From contig NZ_SAUH01000001.1 in assembly GCF_004193175.1 (NCBI RefSeq), forward strand, positions 4,745,501 to 4,809,500: a stretch of 64,000 bases of DNA, written 5' to 3'. The notes beneath the pieces were generated by a model, which ran no database searches, was not told the origin of the DNA, and saw nothing but the letters and a program-made list of their open reading frames with translations. A program made the position numbers and the translations under genes. Shown piece by piece: positions 33,695 to 43,094 of this stretch (its first letter is position 1; each line of letters begins with the position of its first letter). The stretch is from Streptomyces sp. RFCAC02 (GTDB lineage Bacteria; Actinomycetota; Actinomycetes; Streptomycetales; Streptomycetaceae).

Positions 33695-33725
33695 TCTTGT
33701 GTGCCTCCGGGTCGGGTCTTAGCCT
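33695..33725 (+). promoter_or_regulatory. Promoter of the sugar importer operon
   Basis: A -35-like TCTTGT (33695-33700) and a -10 TAGCCT (33720-33725) are 19 bp apart, placing the start near 33732, just before the operator. An imperfect extra operator-like site TCGAAAGTTTTCGC lies upstream at 33673-33686. Confidence 0.5.
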
Positions 33726-33735
33726 CAGCGCAACA

Positions 33736-33749
33736 TCGAAGCGCTTCGA
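33736..33749. promoter_or_regulatory. LacI-type operator of the sugar importer operon
   Basis: TCGAAGCGCTTCGA, 55 bp upstream of the binding-protein ATG and just downstream of the predicted transcription start. It is the same palindrome as at the divergent GH3 promoter, 170 bp away. Confidence 0.85.
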
Positions 33750-33804
33750 CCAGGTTGTCGCCATGGTCTTGCCAATTCGCAGAGCCTCAAGGGGTGTTGT
33801 CACC

Positions 33805-35478
33805 ATGCCCAACCCGCGCCTGGCCCCGAGCCGGAGAAGATTCCTCCGCTCCTCGACGTTCGCCGCACTGGCCGCCGCGGGCGGCGCGCCGCTGCTCGCC
33901 GCGTGCGGGGGCGGAGGCGGCGGGGGCGGCGGCCAGGAGGGCCGTGTGTCGGAGGACGAGCTGACGGGCCTCATGCCGACCTACCAGGCGTCGGCGACCG
34001 CGGTCGAGCCGGACATCGCGGCGGAGAACGGGTCGAGCCCCGGCTACACCTCGTGGATCCCGACCGCCGACCTCGGCACCTCGGTCCCCGAAGTCCTCGG
34101 CAAGGGCGGCGAGTTCACGGCCATGACACCGCTGTGGGGCACCCCGCCGGACAGCGGCAACGCCTTCTGGACCGCGATGGACGAGGCCATCGGCGTCCGC
34201 ATGAACTGGCAGACCCAGGACGGCAACACGTACAACGAGAAGCTCGGCGCGGTCCTCGCCGGCAGCGACATCCCGGACCTCGTGTGCATCCCCGGCTGGA
34301 ACCTCAACGGCCAGATACCCCAGGCCATCGGCAGCCGCTTCGCCGACCTCGGCCCGTACCTCTCCGGCGACGCCGTCCTCGACTACCCGAACCTCGCCGC
34401 CATCCCCACCGCGGCCTGGCAGGCGTCCGTCTTCGGCGGCAGGCTCTGCGGCCTGCCGATGCCGGCCGCCCCCATCGGCAGCGTCGTCCCGTACTACCGG
34501 CAGGACGTCTTCGAGGCCAACGGCTGGGAAGTCCCCACCGACGCCAACGACTTCATCGACTTCTGCAAGGAGATCACCTCCGCCCGCGACCGCCGCTGGG
34601 CCTGCGAGGACCTCAAGTGGTCGGCGTTCATCATGTTCGGCGTGCTGCCCGAGAGGCCCAACTACTTCGCCCGTGGCGACAACGGCAAGCTCATCAACCG
34701 CTACGAGACCGACGCGTACCTCGAAGCGCTCGAATGGACCCGCAAGCTGTACGAGGCCGAGGTCGTCCACCCCGACGCCGTCGCCGCGTCGGGCGACTCG
34801 ACGCAGCGCTTCACGTCGGGCGAGGTCCTCATGTTCAACCAGGGCGACGGCACCTGGCACAACACCGTCGTCGAACAGCGCGCGGCCAACCCCGACTTCC
34901 ACATGAACGCCTTCGACTACCCGAAGGTCGACGGCCACGACCCCGTCCTCTACCTCGGCAACGGCGCCACCATCTGGACGTTCATCAACAAGAACCTCTC
35001 CGAGGACCGCATCAAGGAAGCACTCGCGCTCGCCAACTACACGGCCGCCCCCTACGGCACCGTCGAGAACCGCATGCGCACCTACGGCGTCGAGGGCACC
35101 CACTACACCGTCGAGGACGGCCTGCCCGTCCGCACGACGCAGGGCGAGACCGAGGTCGTCCCCGAGACCTACACGTTCATCTGCTCCCCGGGCCACGTCA
35201 TCGCGCTCCCCGACACCCCGCAGGTCGTCGAGGACTGGACCGCCTGGCAGAAGAAGAACCTCGCCTACGCCCGCGAGCCCCTCTTCTACGGCCGCCAGAT
35301 CCAGGAGCCGGCCCGCCTCGCCACCCTCAACGACGGCTTCGAGGACCTGGAGGACGACGTCGTGCGCGGCCGCCGCTCCATCAGCGACCTCCAGGACGCG
35401 GTCGCCGACTGGCGCAGCGCCGGCGGCGACGAACTGCGCGACTTCTACCAGGGCCTGCTGGACGAGGAAGGCGCCTGA
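33805..35478 (+). CDS. Sugar ABC transporter substrate-binding lipoprotein (LplA-like)
   Basis: This 557-residue protein starts at the ATG at 33805. It has a twin-arginine-like signal (PSRRRFLRSS) ending in lipobox LAAC, followed by a Gly run, so it may be exported folded by Tat and then lipidated. Length and companion permeases place it in the large LplA/YtcQ class of oligosaccharide-binding proteins. It likely delivers plant-derived oligosaccharides to the two permeases downstream. Confidence 0.88.
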   Translation: MPNPRLAPSRRRFLRSSTFAALAAAGGAPLLAACGGGGGGGGGQEGRVSEDELTGLMPTYQASATAVEPDIAAENGSSPGYTSWIPTADLGTSVPEVLGKGGEFTAMTPLWGTPPDSGNAFWTAMDEAIGVRMNWQTQDGNTYNEKLGAVLAGSDIPDLVCIPGWNLNGQIPQAIGSRFADLGPYLSGDAVLDYPNLAAIPTAAWQASVFGGRLCGLPMPAAPIGSVVPYYRQDVFEANGWEVPTDANDFIDFCKEITSARDRRWACEDLKWSAFIMFGVLPERPNYFARGDNGKLINRYETDAYLEALEWTRKLYEAEVVHPDAVAASGDSTQRFTSGEVLMFNQGDGTWHNTVVEQRAANPDFHMNAFDYPKVDGHDPVLYLGNGATIWTFINKNLSEDRIKEALALANYTAAPYGTVENRMRTYGVEGTHYTVEDGLPVRTTQGETEVVPETYTFICSPGHVIALPDTPQVVEDWTAWQKKNLAYAREPLFYGRQIQEPARLATLNDGFEDLEDDVVRGRRSISDLQDAVADWRSAGGDELRDFYQGLLDEEGA

Positions 35479-35588
35479 TCGAGGCCGGCGACGGCCCGGA
35501 CCGGCCGGGCGCGGATCCCACCGCGCCCGGCCGGTCCGCGAACGGGCGGCCCGCGACGAGCCGGGCCGCCACGGACAAGGAGGACCCC

Positions 35589-36644
35589 GTGTCGCAGAGC
35601 ACGGCCCCGCACCCGCCGCCCCCGCCCTCGGCGGCGGAGACACGCCAGCCCCGGCGCGGCCCGGGACGCCGCGGCCGGACCGGCGCCCCCGGCGCCGGCC
35701 GTCCCTCGGCACGCGTACCCCTGCGCCACCGGCTGCGGCGCGACTACCCGCTGATCCTGATGACGCTCCCGGCCGTCGTGCTGCTGATCGTCTTCGCCTA
35801 CGTCCCGATCGCCGGCAACGTCATCGCGTTCCAGTTCTTCAGCCCCTACGCCGGCGACGGCTTCTTCGACTCCATGGCCAACAGCGCCTGGACCGGCATG
35901 GAGAACTTCTCCCGGATGCTCGACGACCGGGACTTCTGGAACGCCGTGCAGAACACCCTCCTGTTCTCGTCGCTCCAGCTTCTCTTCTACTTCCCCATCC
36001 CCATCGCGCTCGCGCTGCTCATCAACAGCATCCTGCACCGCCGCCTGCGCGCCTGGGCACAGGCCGTGCTGTACCTGCCGCACTTCTTCTCCTGGGTCCT
36101 CGTCATCACCGTCTTCCAGCAGATGTTCGGCGGCGCCGGCCTCGTCGCCCAGCTGTTCCGCGACTGGGGCGTGTCCGACAGCTTCGACCTGATGACGGAC
36201 CCCGGCTTCTTCAAGTGGCTCATCACGGCCCAGGTCATCTGGAAGGACGCCGGCTGGGGCATCATCGTCTTCCTCGCCGCCCTCTCCACGGTCAACGCCG
36301 AGCTGTACGAGTCCGCCGCCGCCGACGGCGCCGGCCGCTGGCGCCGCATGTGGCACATCACGCTGCCCGCGCTGCGCCCGGTCATCGCACTGCTGCTCGT
36401 CCTCCAGGTCGGCAACATGCTGACGATCGGCGGCGAGCAGTACCTCATCCAGCGCACCGCCGTGGGACCCGGCGCCTCCGAGGTGCTCGACTCCTACGTC
36501 TGGAACACCGGCATCCAGAACGGGGACTTCAGTTACGCGGCGGCGATCGGCATCGTCAAGGGCGTCTTCAGCGTCCTGCTCGTGCTCGCCGCCAACCGAG
36601 TCGCCCACGCGATGGGCGAGCAGGGGGTGTACCAGCGCCGATGA
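35589..36644 (+). CDS. Sugar ABC transporter permease, LplB type
   Basis: This 351-residue membrane protein starts at the GTG at 35589 with AAGGAGG six bases upstream. A Pro/Arg-rich cytoplasmic tail of ~55 residues is followed by six predicted helices, the first being YPLILMTLPAVVLLIVFAYV. The EAA loop is YESAAADGAGRWRRMWHITLP. It forms the channel with the next permease. No ATPase is encoded in this operon. Confidence 0.9.
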   Translation: MSQSTAPHPPPPPSAAETRQPRRGPGRRGRTGAPGAGRPSARVPLRHRLRRDYPLILMTLPAVVLLIVFAYVPIAGNVIAFQFFSPYAGDGFFDSMANSAWTGMENFSRMLDDRDFWNAVQNTLLFSSLQLLFYFPIPIALALLINSILHRRLRAWAQAVLYLPHFFSWVLVITVFQQMFGGAGLVAQLFRDWGVSDSFDLMTDPGFFKWLITAQVIWKDAGWGIIVFLAALSTVNAELYESAAADGAGRWRRMWHITLPALRPVIALLLVLQVGNMLTIGGEQYLIQRTAVGPGASEVLDSYVWNTGIQNGDFSYAAAIGIVKGVFSVLLVLAANRVAHAMGEQGVYQRR

Positions 36645-37585
36645 CCGCCATCGACACCACGGCAGGCGTCCGCGAGGCCGACGAACTCCGGGCGGACGGC
36701 CGCCGCCCCGTCTGGGAGGAGAAGCCGACCGCCATCGGCCAGGGCGCCAAGGGCGCGGCCCTCACCGTCGCCCTGCTCATCATCCTCTTCCCCGTCTGGA
36801 TCGTGTTCGCCACCAGCATCTCCGACGCCGAGACGATCTCCCGCACCGGCGGCCTCGTCGTGTGGCCCGACGGCATCAGCCTGGACGCGTACCGCGAACT
36901 GCTCTCCGGCGGCGAGGTGTCCCAGGCCATGATCGTCTCCATCGGCGTCACGGTCGTCGGCACCCTCTTCAGCATGGTCGTGTCCGTGCTGGCCGCCTAC
37001 GGCCTCTCCCGCCTCGGGACGTTCGCGCACCGGCCGCTGCTGTTCACGCTCATGGCGACGATGTTCTTCGGCGGCGCCGGCATCATCCCGACGTACCTGC
37101 TGATCCAGAGCCTCGGCCTGATGAACACCTACGCGGCCCTCATCCTCCCGATGGCCGTGAACGTCTTCAACATCCTCGTGCTCCGCGCGTTCTTCATGAA
37201 CATCGGGCAGGAGATCATCGACAGCGCCCGCATCGACGGCGCCGGCGAGCTGCGCATCCTGCTCCAGCTCGTCCTGCCGCTGTCCCGCGCCGTCCTCGCC
37301 GTGATCTCCCTCTTCTACGCCGTCGCGTACTGGGGCAACTGGTTCGCCGGCTTCATCTACATCACCGACCAGGACAAGCTGCCCCTGCAGAACATCCTCC
37401 AGCAGATCGTCCTCGCCAACGAGCGGCCCGCGGGCATGGCCCAGCTCATCGGCACCGGGCAGATTCCCAGCCTCGCCGTCCAGACGGCCGTTATGATCCT
37501 CGCGCTGCTGCCGGTGGCCGTCCTCTCGCCGTTCGTCCAGCGGCACTTCAAGAAGGGCATGCTGATCGGAGCCGTGAAGGGCTGA
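36641..37585 (+). CDS. Sugar ABC transporter permease, LplC/YtcP type
   Basis: This 314-residue protein has six helices and an EAA loop (IDSARIDGAGELRILLQLVLP). Its ATG overlaps the previous stop by four bases. The C-terminus (VQRHFKKGMLIGAVKG) is the characteristic end of MalG-like permeases. It works with the LplB-type partner and the binding protein; the energising ATPase must come from elsewhere, perhaps the MsiK-like gene at 22.3 kb. Confidence 0.9.
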   Translation: MTAIDTTAGVREADELRADGRRPVWEEKPTAIGQGAKGAALTVALLIILFPVWIVFATSISDAETISRTGGLVVWPDGISLDAYRELLSGGEVSQAMIVSIGVTVVGTLFSMVVSVLAAYGLSRLGTFAHRPLLFTLMATMFFGGAGIIPTYLLIQSLGLMNTYAALILPMAVNVFNILVLRAFFMNIGQEIIDSARIDGAGELRILLQLVLPLSRAVLAVISLFYAVAYWGNWFAGFIYITDQDKLPLQNILQQIVLANERPAGMAQLIGTGQIPSLAVQTAVMILALLPVAVLSPFVQRHFKKGMLIGAVKG

Positions 37586-37632
37586 CCGGCCGCCGTACCC
37601 CTGCACCCCAGCACCACCGGAGACACCACACC

Positions 37633-39621
37633 ATGTCCGCGCTCAACGACGCCACCCGAGGCCGCCTGCTGTTCGGCGGCGACTACAACCCCGAACAGTG
37701 GCCGGCCGAGGTGTGGCACGACGACATCCGCCTCATGCGCGAGGCGGGCGTCAACATCGCCACGGTCGGCGTGTTCTCGTGGGCCACTCTGGAGCCGACG
37801 CCCGGTGCCCGCGAGTTCTCCTGGCTCGACTCCGTGCTCGGCCTCCTGGACGAGGCGGGCATCGGCGTCTGCCTCGCCACCCCCACCGCGTCACCCCCGC
37901 CCTGGCTCGGCGCACGCCACCCCGAGACACTGCCGCGCGACGAGAACGGCACGGTCGTCTGGTACGGCTCGCGCAACCAGTTCTGCCCCTCGTCCCCCGT
38001 CTACCGCGAGCACGCCGCCGCCATCGCGCAGGCCGTCGCCGACCGCTACGGCTCCCACCCGGCGCTCCGCATGTGGCACGTCGGCAACGAGTACTGCACC
38101 TCCTGCTGGTGCGACGAGTCGGCCCGCCACTTCCGCAGGTGGCTCCGCGCACGCTACGACACCCTCGACGCCCTCAACGAGGCGTGGGGCACCGCGTTCT
38201 GGAGCCAGCGCTACAGCGAGTGGGACGAGATCATCCCCCCGCGCCGCGCCCAGTACCTCATCAACCCGACGCAGCTCCTCGACTTCCGCCGCTTCACCAG
38301 CGACGCCCTCATGGAGTGCTTCACGGCCGAACGCGACATCGTCACCGCCGCGAGCCCCGGCGTCCCCGTCACGACCAACTTCATGCCGCTGTTCGCCGGT
38401 CTCGACGGCTGGCGCTGGGCCGCCGAGGAGTCGGCGGTGTCCGTCGACATCTACCCGGACCCGGCGGCCGGTCCCGACGAGCCCGCGGGCGCGGCGTACG
38501 GCGCGCTGGTGCAGGACCTCACCCGCTCGCAGGCGGGCGGCCCCTGGGCGCTGATGGAGCAGGCGGCGTCCGGCGTGAGCTGGCGGCCGGTGAACCGTCC
38601 GAAGCCGCCGGGCCTGATGCGCCTGTGGTCGCTGCAGGCCGTCGCCAGGGGCGCCGACGCCCTGTGCTTCTTCCAGTGGCGCCAGTCCCGGCAGGGCAGC
38701 GAGAAGTTCCACTCGGCGATGCTGCCGCACAGCGGGGAGCACTCCCGCGTGCACCGGGAGATCCGCGCCCTCGGCGCCGAACTCGACGCCCTCGCCCCCG
38801 TCACGGGCACCCGGGTCCCCGCCGACATCGCCATCCTCCACGACTGGCCCGCCTGGTGGGCGTCCGAGCAGCCGGGACGCCCGTCGACAGACCTGTCGTA
38901 CCCCGACGTCCTCGCCGCCTGGCACCACGCCCTGTGGCGGCGCAACCTCACCACCGACCTCGCCCACCCCGAGGCCGACCTGAGCCGCTACCGCATGGTC
39001 GTCGTCCCGCAGCTCTACCTCCTCACCGACGCCGCCCTCGACAACCTCGCCGCCTGGGTGCACGACGGCGGCGTCCTCGTGTGCGGCTTCTTCACCGGTG
39101 TCGCCGACGCCGACGACCGGGTGCGCCCCGGCGGCATGGACGCCCGCCTGCGCCGCGTCCTCGGCCTCGCGGCCGTCCACGAGTGGTGCCCGCTGCCGAC
39201 CGGCGGCACCGTCGCCCTGACGGACGGGACGGCCGGCACGCTGTGGAGCGAGGACGTCGAGCCGGCCGGCGCGACGACACACGCCGCCTACGCCGAGGGC
39301 GACCTCGCCGGGCGCCCCGCCATCACCCGCCACCGGCACGGTGAGGGCACCGCCTGGTACGTCTCCACGCTGCCCGGGGCCGACGCCCTCGGCGACCTGC
39401 TGGCCGGCACCGCCGCCGACGCCGGTGTGGAGCCCGTCCTGCCGGGCGCGCCGGCCGGCGTGGAGGCCGTACGGCGCGGACCGCTCCTCTTCGTCCTGAA
39501 CCACACCGCCGAGCCGGCCACCGTGGCCGTGCCGGAGCCGTGCACCGACCTGCTCACCGGCGCGCGGCACGAGGCGGAGATCACCGTCGAAGGCCGTGGC
39601 GTGGCGGTCCTGCGGCCCTGA
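37633..39621 (+). CDS. Glycoside hydrolase family 42 beta-galactosidase
   Basis: This 662-residue cytoplasmic enzyme starts at the ATG at 37633 (MSALNDATRGRLLFGGDYNPEQWP). The GH42 acid/base is Glu153 in HVGNEY and the nucleophile Glu309 in ALMEQAAS. Cys residues in CTSCWCDE match the GH42 zinc cluster. The C-terminal trimerisation (glutamine-amidotransferase-like) and beta domains are complete. In this operon it would remove terminal galactosyl (or arabinosyl) units from imported side chains. Confidence 0.93.
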   Translation: MSALNDATRGRLLFGGDYNPEQWPAEVWHDDIRLMREAGVNIATVGVFSWATLEPTPGAREFSWLDSVLGLLDEAGIGVCLATPTASPPPWLGARHPETLPRDENGTVVWYGSRNQFCPSSPVYREHAAAIAQAVADRYGSHPALRMWHVGNEYCTSCWCDESARHFRRWLRARYDTLDALNEAWGTAFWSQRYSEWDEIIPPRRAQYLINPTQLLDFRRFTSDALMECFTAERDIVTAASPGVPVTTNFMPLFAGLDGWRWAAEESAVSVDIYPDPAAGPDEPAGAAYGALVQDLTRSQAGGPWALMEQAASGVSWRPVNRPKPPGLMRLWSLQAVARGADALCFFQWRQSRQGSEKFHSAMLPHSGEHSRVHREIRALGAELDALAPVTGTRVPADIAILHDWPAWWASEQPGRPSTDLSYPDVLAAWHHALWRRNLTTDLAHPEADLSRYRMVVVPQLYLLTDAALDNLAAWVHDGGVLVCGFFTGVADADDRVRPGGMDARLRRVLGLAAVHEWCPLPTGGTVALTDGTAGTLWSEDVEPAGATTHAAYAEGDLAGRPAITRHRHGEGTAWYVSTLPGADALGDLLAGTAADAGVEPVLPGAPAGVEAVRRGPLLFVLNHTAEPATVAVPEPCTDLLTGARHEAEITVEGRGVAVLRP

Positions 39622-39630
39622 CCGCGTGCC

Positions 39631-39664
39631 GCCCCCGGCCGGCCGGTGACGGCCGGCCGGGGGC
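39631..39664. terminator. Perfect 15-bp hairpin terminator between GH42 and GH31
   Basis: Bases 39631-39645 (GCCCCCGGCCGGCCG) pair perfectly with 39650-39664 around the tetraloop GTGA, a GNRA-type loop. It separates the convergent genes and should work on both strands. Confidence 0.8.
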
Positions 39665-39672
39665 GCACGGGG

Positions 39673-41718
39673 TCACGCGCCGTCGCGCACGGGCAGCCGC
39701 GCCCCGTCCCGCAGGAACAGCGGAATGCGCTCGAGCGGCGCCGCCACCGTCACCTCGGCGCCGCCGTCGTACGCCTCGCCGGTCCACGCGTCGGTCCACC
39801 GCGCGCCCGCCGGCAGGTACACCGTCCGCTCCCGCGCGCCCGCGTCGAGCACCGGCGCCACCAGCAGGTCGGGGCCGAACAGGTACGCGTCGGCGACGTC
39901 CCACGCCCGCCCGTCGTCCGGGAACTCCAGGAACAGCGGGCGCATGGGCGGCAGGCCCTCCTCGTGCGCCTCCCGCATCAGCCGCATCACGTACGGCCGC
40001 AGCCGCTCCCGCAGCCGCAGGTACGCCTCCAGGATCTCCCCGGCCCCCGCACCGTAGGACCACACCTCGTTCGGCCCGCCCGTCATCGCCGGACCGAGCG
40101 GCATCCCGGGGTCGCGGAACCCGTGCAGCCGCATCAGCGGCGACAGCGCCCCGAACTGGAACCACCGCACCAGCACCTCCCGGTACGCCGGGTCGTCCGG
40201 GTCGCCGCCGTGGAAACCGCCGATGTCCGTGTTCCACCACGGGATGCCGGACAGCGCCGTGTTGAGGCCCGCGGCGATCTGCCGCCGCAGCGTCGCGAAG
40301 TCCGTGCCGATGTCGCCCGACCACAGGGCCGCGCCCCACCGCTGGCTGCCCGCCCAGGCGGAACGGTTCAGCGTGATGACGCCGTCCTCGCCCGCGCCCG
40401 ACGCCCACAGCCCCTCCGCGAACGCCCGCGCGTTCTCCCGCGGATACAGGTTCCCCACCTCCAGGCCGGGACCGGCGTGGTAGCGCAGGTTCGCGGCGAA
40501 GCCCGGCTTCAGCTCCGGCTCGCACGCGTCCAGCCAGTACGCCGATATCCCGTACGGCTCCAGGTAGTTCTCCCGCACCCGGTCCCACACGAAGCCGCGC
40601 GCCTCCGGGTTCGTCGCGTCGTAGAACGCCACCTGCACCGTCGAGGCGACCTCCTTGTCGGGCCAGTCCGCGTGCGCCAGCGGCCCGTACTCCGTGCCGA
40701 TGAACCAGCCGCGCTGCTCCATCGGCCCGTGGTGCTCGCTCAGCGGCGACACGGACGGCCACACCGACACGACGAGCCGGATGCCGAGTTCGTCCAGCTC
40801 GCGCACCATCGCCGCCGGGTCGGGCCACTCGGCCGGGTCGAACTTCCACTCGCCCAGGTGCGTCCAGTGGAAGAAGTCGCACACGATCGCCGAGACCGGC
40901 AGCCCGCGCCGCGCGTACTCCCGCGCGACGCCGAGAAGTTCGTCCTGCGTGCGGTAGCGCAGCTTGCACTGCCAGAAGCCGGACGCCCACTCGGGCAGCA
41001 GCGGCGCGCGCCCCGTCGCCGCCGAGTACCGGCGCTGCGCGTCGGCGGGGGAGCCGGCCGTGATCCAGTAGTCGATCTGGCGCGCGCTGTCCGCGACCCA
41101 GCGCGTCCCGTTGTGCGCCAGCTCGACGCGCCCGATCGCCGGGTTGTTCCACAGCAGGGTGTACCCGCGGCTCGACGTCAGGACCGGGATCGACACCTCG
41201 GCGTTGCGCTGCACCAGGTCGACGACCGCGCCCTTCTGGTCGAACAGCCCGTGCTGGTGCTGCCCGAGCCCGTACAGGCGCTCCCCCTCGTACGCGGCGA
41301 AGCGCTGTTCGAGGCGGTGGTAGCCGTTGCCCGTGGCCGTGTAGAGGCGGGGGCCGGGCCACCAGAAGTGCGCGCGCTCCTCGGCGAGCAGCTCGGAACC
41401 GTCGCCGGTGCGCGTGAACCGCACCATGCCCTCGGCACTCACCTCCGCCGTGATCGCGCCGCTGACGAGCGTGGCGGCCCCGGCACCGATGCGCACGGCC
41501 GCGGTGCCGCTCGGCGGCGGCGTCCCGTCCAGCGCGCCCGGCAGGTCCCGCAGCACGGGGCCGCCGAGCCGCGCCCGGACGCGGACCGCGTCGGGACCCC
41601 ACGGCTCGACCCGCAGGGTCTCCTGCCGGCCGCTCCACTCCAGCGCGCCGTCGCGCTCGGTGAAGGTGCCGACGGTCGGGGAGGACTGGGCGAGGGAGAC
41701 GGAAGTCGGATCGTTCAC
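39673..41718 (-). CDS. Glycoside hydrolase family 31 (alpha-xylosidase/alpha-glucosidase type)
   Basis: This 681-residue cytoplasmic enzyme starts at a GTG (41718) after AGGAGCAGC. The nucleophile is Asp397 in YWLDACEPE and the acid/base Asp469 in WSGDIGTD. KLRYRTQDELLGVAREYARR and the LDACEPE context resemble the alpha-xylosidase branch (YicI and xyloglucan-specific enzymes). It would remove alpha-1,6-xylose from xyloglucan oligosaccharides. It lies downstream of lacI on the same strand and probably shares its promoter. Confidence 0.85.
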   Translation of the reverse strand: MNDPTSVSLAQSSPTVGTFTERDGALEWSGRQETLRVEPWGPDAVRVRARLGGPVLRDLPGALDGTPPPSGTAAVRIGAGAATLVSGAITAEVSAEGMVRFTRTGDGSELLAEERAHFWWPGPRLYTATGNGYHRLEQRFAAYEGERLYGLGQHQHGLFDQKGAVVDLVQRNAEVSIPVLTSSRGYTLLWNNPAIGRVELAHNGTRWVADSARQIDYWITAGSPADAQRRYSAATGRAPLLPEWASGFWQCKLRYRTQDELLGVAREYARRGLPVSAIVCDFFHWTHLGEWKFDPAEWPDPAAMVRELDELGIRLVVSVWPSVSPLSEHHGPMEQRGWFIGTEYGPLAHADWPDKEVASTVQVAFYDATNPEARGFVWDRVRENYLEPYGISAYWLDACEPELKPGFAANLRYHAGPGLEVGNLYPRENARAFAEGLWASGAGEDGVITLNRSAWAGSQRWGAALWSGDIGTDFATLRRQIAAGLNTALSGIPWWNTDIGGFHGGDPDDPAYREVLVRWFQFGALSPLMRLHGFRDPGMPLGPAMTGGPNEVWSYGAGAGEILEAYLRLRERLRPYVMRLMREAHEEGLPPMRPLFLEFPDDGRAWDVADAYLFGPDLLVAPVLDAGARERTVYLPAGARWTDAWTGEAYDGGAEVTVAAPLERIPLFLRDGARLPVRDGA

Positions 41719-41823
41719 GCTGCTCCTGTCGGACGGCGGCGGGTGGCAGTTGGCCGGCCGCGCCGGCGTGCGGCGCGGGGCTGCGCGGCGGCGCGGACGT
41801 ACGGGGGGAGCGGGGGCGCGGGG

Positions 41824-42870
41824 TCAGCGGGCGGCGGGCACGGCCGGCCCGGTCCGGGGCGCGGCGGGCGCGGGACCGGTGCTCGCCCGCACGGTGAGCT
41901 GCGGCGGGAGCAGTTCGACGACCGGCTCGGCGGACGCCTCCCGCATCTTCGCCATCACGAGGTCCACGGCGCGCCGCCCCATCTCCTGCGCGGGGATCGC
42001 GACGGACGTGAGCGCGACCGATGTCTGCGTCGCCACGTGGTCGGGGCAGACGGCGACCACCGAGATGTCCTCCGGCACGGCGCGGCCCTGCTGCCGCAGC
42101 AGGCCGAGCAGCGGGCCGATGGCCGCCTCGTTCTGGACGACGAACCCGGTCGTGGCGGGGCGCTCGTCGAAGATCCGCGCCAGCGTGCCGGCAACCGACT
42201 CGTAGCTGCCTTCGCACGGCCGGTGCAGGACGCGCACCCCCAGCTCGGCGGCGCGTTCCCGGACGCCCTGCACCGTGCGTTCGGCGAACCCGGTGCGGCG
42301 CTCGTACACGGCGGCCGCCTCGCCGACCACCGCGATGTCGCGGTGCCCGAGGTCCGCGAGATGGTCGACGCACAGCCGGCCCGTGGCGGCGAAGTCCAGG
42401 TCGACACAGGTGAGGTCGGCGGCGTCGGCCGGCAGTCCGATGAGGACGGCCGGGCGGTGGGCCTCCCGCACCAGCGGGAGGCGGCCGTCCTCCAGCTCGA
42501 CGTCCATGAGGATCATGGCGTCGGCGAGACCGCTGCCCACCACGCGCCGCACCGCGGCGGGACCCTCGTGCCCCGTCACGAGCAGCACGTCGTGGGCCTG
42601 TTCACGGGCTGTCGTCGCCACGGCGACGGCGATGTCCGTCATCACCGGGACGTACATCTCGGTCCGCAGCGGCATCATGAGGGCGATGATGTTCGACTTC
42701 GCGCTGGCGAGCGCGCGGGCACCCGCGTTGGGGTGGTAGCCCAGCTCCCTGATGCTGCGCTCGACCCGCTCCCTGGTCGGCGTCGAGATGGTGCGTTTCC
42801 CGCTGAGGACGTAACTCACCGTGCTGGCTGAGACGCCCGCGTGGCGGGCGACCTCGGCGAGAGTGACCAT
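41824..42870 (-). CDS. LacI-family transcriptional regulator of the sugar locus
   Basis: This 348-residue repressor begins MVTLAEVARHAGVSASTVSYVLSG, the LacI HTH with hinge helix (NAGARALASAKS), followed by the periplasmic-binding-protein-like effector domain. Four operators with the core GAAGCGCTTC lie at its own promoter and at the two promoters near 33.6 kb, so it most likely controls GH3, the importer-GH42 operon, itself and GH31. The inducer is presumably an imported oligosaccharide. Confidence 0.9.
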   Translation of the reverse strand: MVTLAEVARHAGVSASTVSYVLSGKRTISTPTRERVERSIRELGYHPNAGARALASAKSNIIALMMPLRTEMYVPVMTDIAVAVATTAREQAHDVLLVTGHEGPAAVRRVVGSGLADAMILMDVELEDGRLPLVREAHRPAVLIGLPADAADLTCVDLDFAATGRLCVDHLADLGHRDIAVVGEAAAVYERRTGFAERTVQGVRERAAELGVRVLHRPCEGSYESVAGTLARIFDERPATTGFVVQNEAAIGPLLGLLRQQGRAVPEDISVVAVCPDHVATQTSVALTSVAIPAQEMGRRAVDLVMAKMREASAEPVVELLPPQLTVRASTGPAPAAPRTGPAVPAAR

Positions 42871-42896
42871 CGGCTCTCCCGTGGTGGGTGGAAGGC

Positions 42897-42910
42897 GTGA
42901 AGCGCTTCGA
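42897..42910. promoter_or_regulatory. LacI-type operator between lacI promoter and start codon
   Basis: GTGAAGCGCTTCGA, centred ~27 bp downstream of the predicted transcription start of lacI. It matches the other sites except at the outer bases. Confidence 0.75.
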
Positions 42911-42936
42911 CAGCGGAACTCTTGGCGATCGCGTTG

Positions 42937-42965
42937 ACCTTAGACCGGTGCCATGGCGGTGTCCA
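42937..42965 (-). promoter_or_regulatory. Promoter of the lacI gene
   Basis: On the minus strand, -35 TGGACA (42965-42960) and -10 TAAGGT (42942-42937) have a 17-bp spacer. It is framed by two operators whose centres are 77 bp apart. Confidence 0.65.
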
Positions 42966-42973
42966 TACACGTG

Positions 42974-42987
42974 TTGAAGCGCTTCAA
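42974..42987. promoter_or_regulatory. LacI-type operator upstream of the lacI -35 box
   Basis: TTGAAGCGCTTCAA, a perfect 14-bp palindrome that extends to GTGTTGAAGCGCTTCAACAC (42971-42990). It is the strongest symmetrical operator of the set. Confidence 0.85.
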
Positions 42988-43094
42988 CACGGAAGCTGAC
43001 GGCCCGTCGGCGGATACGCGGCGCCATCGGGCGGGTACATACGGGTCACGGAGCGCGGCCAGGACGCGCCCCGCGCCGTGACGAGGTGATGCGC

